Assembly: GCA_910584475.1 (NCBI GenBank)
Contig: CAJUBD010000002.1
Coordinates: forward strand, 124,001 to 188,000
DNA from: an uncultured Treponema sp.
GTDB taxonomy: Bacteria; Spirochaetota; Spirochaetia; Treponematales; Treponemataceae
DNA: 64,000 nucleotides
Reading direction: 5' to 3'
The notes beneath the pieces were generated by a model. It was not told the origin of the DNA. It ran no database searches and saw only the letters and a program-made list of their open reading frames with translations. Position 1 is the first letter of the stretch; the number at the start of each line of letters is the position of its first letter. The translations under genes and the position numbers were made by a program. Shown here piece by piece: positions 62,575 through 64,000 of the stretch.

Positions 62575-62891
62575 ATGTCGCCTATCGAATTAAAGAAAAC
62601 ATTATCTCAAAATATGAAAAAATCCGCAAGCAACGAGGGCTTTCCCAATTTGCATTGGCAGAAAAATCCAGCGTTTCGGAAGCCACCGTGAAAAGCATAG
62701 AATTGACGCGACTTTGGCCAAGCGAAAAAACGCTCGCCCAAATTGCGGAGGCATTGGGCGTCGAAGTGTTTTCATTGTTTCTGCCGAATTCGACGCAACT
62801 TTCGCTCGACACAAAAAAATCGCGGGAAATAAAAAAACTGATTGCAAAAAACATCCACGACTATGTTGACGAGATTTTCAGCGAACTGTAA
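62575..62891 (+). pseudogene. Frameshifted XRE-family HTH regulator
   Basis: An ATG at 62575 opens MSPIELKKTLSQNMKK. An A6 run (62617-62622) is followed in the -1 frame by IRKQRGLSQFALAEKSSVSE and ALGVEVFSLFLPN to the stop at 62891. Joining both gives a normal XRE repressor of about 105 residues. With A7 it would be intact. It may be dead, phase-variable or a sequencing artefact. Confidence 0.7.
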
Positions 62892-63032
62892 AAAGCCATA
62901 AAAAAGTTCGCTAGAGACTTCGCCTAAAGGCTCATTGCAAAAACAACTTTTGAGTTGCTGAAAGAATCTTTTCGAGAAACGGCGAAAAACGACAGTGGAT
63001 AACTATTTTTCGCCTGTCTTAATTTCCATATT

Positions 63033-63467
63033 TTATTTTTGCTTCGCGGGATTTGGACATGTGATAATCCAAGTGAAGCCAAAATTATCTTTTATAATCG
63101 AACCGCAACCGCCATCATCGGGAGCGGGATGAGGTTTTAACGGCGAAAGAATCTCTCCGCCTTCCGACAAAATCGAAATTACGCGCGACGCCTCTTCTTG
63201 CGAATCCAGATGGATCATCAATTTTACGCTCGCATTTTCTTCCTCGCAATCAAACGAATCTCCGGCCGCCACTCGCGTTCCTCCGAGCAAGAATTCTGCG
63301 TGCATTACTTTTCCAATTTGCGCAGGTCTCGCCTCGGAATTGATTTTGGACCAACGCGAAAGAAACAAAATCTCGCCGCCAAACGCGCGAATATATTTCT
63401 CAATGGCTTTCTCGCAATTTCCTTTGAACGAAAGATACGGAATGATTTCTATTTTTTGATTTTCCAT
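63033..63467 (-). CDS. VOC/PhnB-type glyoxalase-fold protein
   Basis: The 144-residue protein has the betaalpha-betabetabeta pattern of the PhnB family (IIPYLSFKGNCEKAIEKY, HAEFLLGGTRVAAGDS, DNFGFTWIITC). Its substrate is unknown. The ATG at 63467 fits the start of the family. The longer frame to 63590 is not supported. Confidence 0.8.
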   Translation of the reverse strand: MENQKIEIIPYLSFKGNCEKAIEKYIRAFGGEILFLSRWSKINSEARPAQIGKVMHAEFLLGGTRVAAGDSFDCEEENASVKLMIHLDSQEEASRVISILSEGGEILSPLKPHPAPDDGGCGSIIKDNFGFTWIITCPNPAKQK

Positions 63468-63773
63468 AATTTTGAAATCATATATTTTTTCGAATAAAAA
63501 GTAAAGCAATGGAAGCTCATTTCGCAAAAAACAAAATTGTTTCAAAAATGAAATTTTGTTCCATGTCAACGTAAAAGACACTTTACGCATAATTTATTCG
63601 CAATCCATTTCTTGCAAAAATTCTTAATCAAGCGAAACGCTTTCTTTACTCGCAAAAAACATGATGCGCCAAAAATTGAAAAAAACAGAAAATAAGTATG
63701 AATATCGAATTCTCAATTACTTTCAGAATGGCGAACAACTCCACCGCCTACGTATACGGACATGACCAAAATC
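63468..63773. other. Intergenic region
   Basis: These 306 bases are A+T-rich and I see no gene, hairpin or repeat in them. A possible promoter for the VOC gene lies at the 63468-63510 end (TTTACT-N17-TATGAT). Confidence 0.4.
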
Positions 63774-64000
63774 TCACAAAACAAATTCTTCCAAAAAGTC
63801 CGCCACGCCGTCTTCATCGTTTGAAAATCTCGTCACGAATTTCGCTTCGTCTTTAATCGTTTGCAAACCGTTTCGCATCGCCACAGAAAGTCCGCATTTC
63901 AAAATCATCGTCTCGTCGTTCATACTGTCTCCAAACGCCATGATGTCGCTCATTTTTATCTCAAGGCGTTCGCCAAGAATTTCCAAAGCCTCCCCCTTGC
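63774..64000 (-). CDS. Cof-type HAD phosphatase, partial
   Basis: The 75 or so residues visible are the C-terminal end of a Cof/HAD hydrolase: KGEALEILGERL with the motif III lysine, then MAFGDSMNDETMILKCGLSVAM with the acidic motif IV. The N-terminus with the nucleophile aspartate is beyond the window edge. It would dephosphorylate a sugar phosphate or similar compound. Confidence 0.88.
   Translation of the reverse strand, partial: KGEALEILGERLEIKMSDIMAFGDSMNDETMILKCGLSVAMRNGLQTIKDEAKFVTRFSNDEDGVADFLEEFVL

Overview
The window looks like a chromosomal segment of a Treponema-like spirochaete. The base composition is moderately A+T-rich with strong runs of A and T. Several genes have the architecture known from treponemes: a very long TPR-type protein ending in a GreA domain, a DnaX-YbaB-RecR operon, a clade-X phosphofructokinase, and spirochaetal lipoproteins with relaxed lipoboxes. 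A GH16 laminarinase-type enzyme under AraC control suggests a free-living or gut commensal species rather than an obligate pathogen. The genus is an inference, not a proof.

Layout: 0.2-8 kb carries a ZIP metal transporter, a YczE-like membrane protein, a NUDIX hydrolase, YchF and a TrpXYZ-type ABC importer. 8.2-10.5 kb holds tcdA, with an AAA+ ATPase cassette lodged at its 3' end. 10.4-14.2 kb is an AraC-linked beta-glucan locus with a G9-tract lipoprotein. 14.2-18.3 kb is an iron-uptake operon (two FeoA, FeoB, a 52-residue Cys-rich protein) abutting a truncated LacI gene. 18.4-25.4 kb has a nitrilase, an aldolase, tRNA-Met, an exported protein, a csoR-copA(-copZ) copper locus and a GNAT enzyme. 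25.7-35.6 kb has putP, a NYN/LOTUS gene, rsmE, an RluA-type synthase, an outer-membrane protein, dnaE and a rhodanese. 35.7-41.7 kb has proB, argF and proA with a type II restriction-modification pair inserted before proA. 42-43.7 kb is a TlpA/CxxC/ferredoxin redox trio. 43.7-47.2 kb contains gene debris, ettA and an IS200 remnant. 47.2-59.8 kb is housekeeping (GreA fusion, RlmB, YchJ, TetR, RNA methylase, PFK, dnaX-ybaB-recR) plus a MNT/HEPN pair. 59.9-62.9 kb is an accessory patch with broken phage-type genes and small exported proteins. A VOC protein and a partial HAD phosphatase close the window.

Four patterns cut across the annotation. (1) Many genes lack a Shine-Dalgarno sequence and instead have a -35/17 bp/-10 promoter whose -10 box ends about 6 bases before the ATG, which predicts leaderless mRNAs. 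(2) Operon junctions carry palindrome-rich modules bounded on both sides by a Shine-Dalgarno-like purine tract, sometimes in tandem. (3) Two nine-base G/C homopolymers sit in or beside envelope-protein genes and could be contingency loci. (4) The ATPase cassette at 8.9-10.4 kb is bracketed by long inverted repeats and by a diverged second copy of the tcdA 3' end, as expected of a mobile element that rebuilds its target gene.
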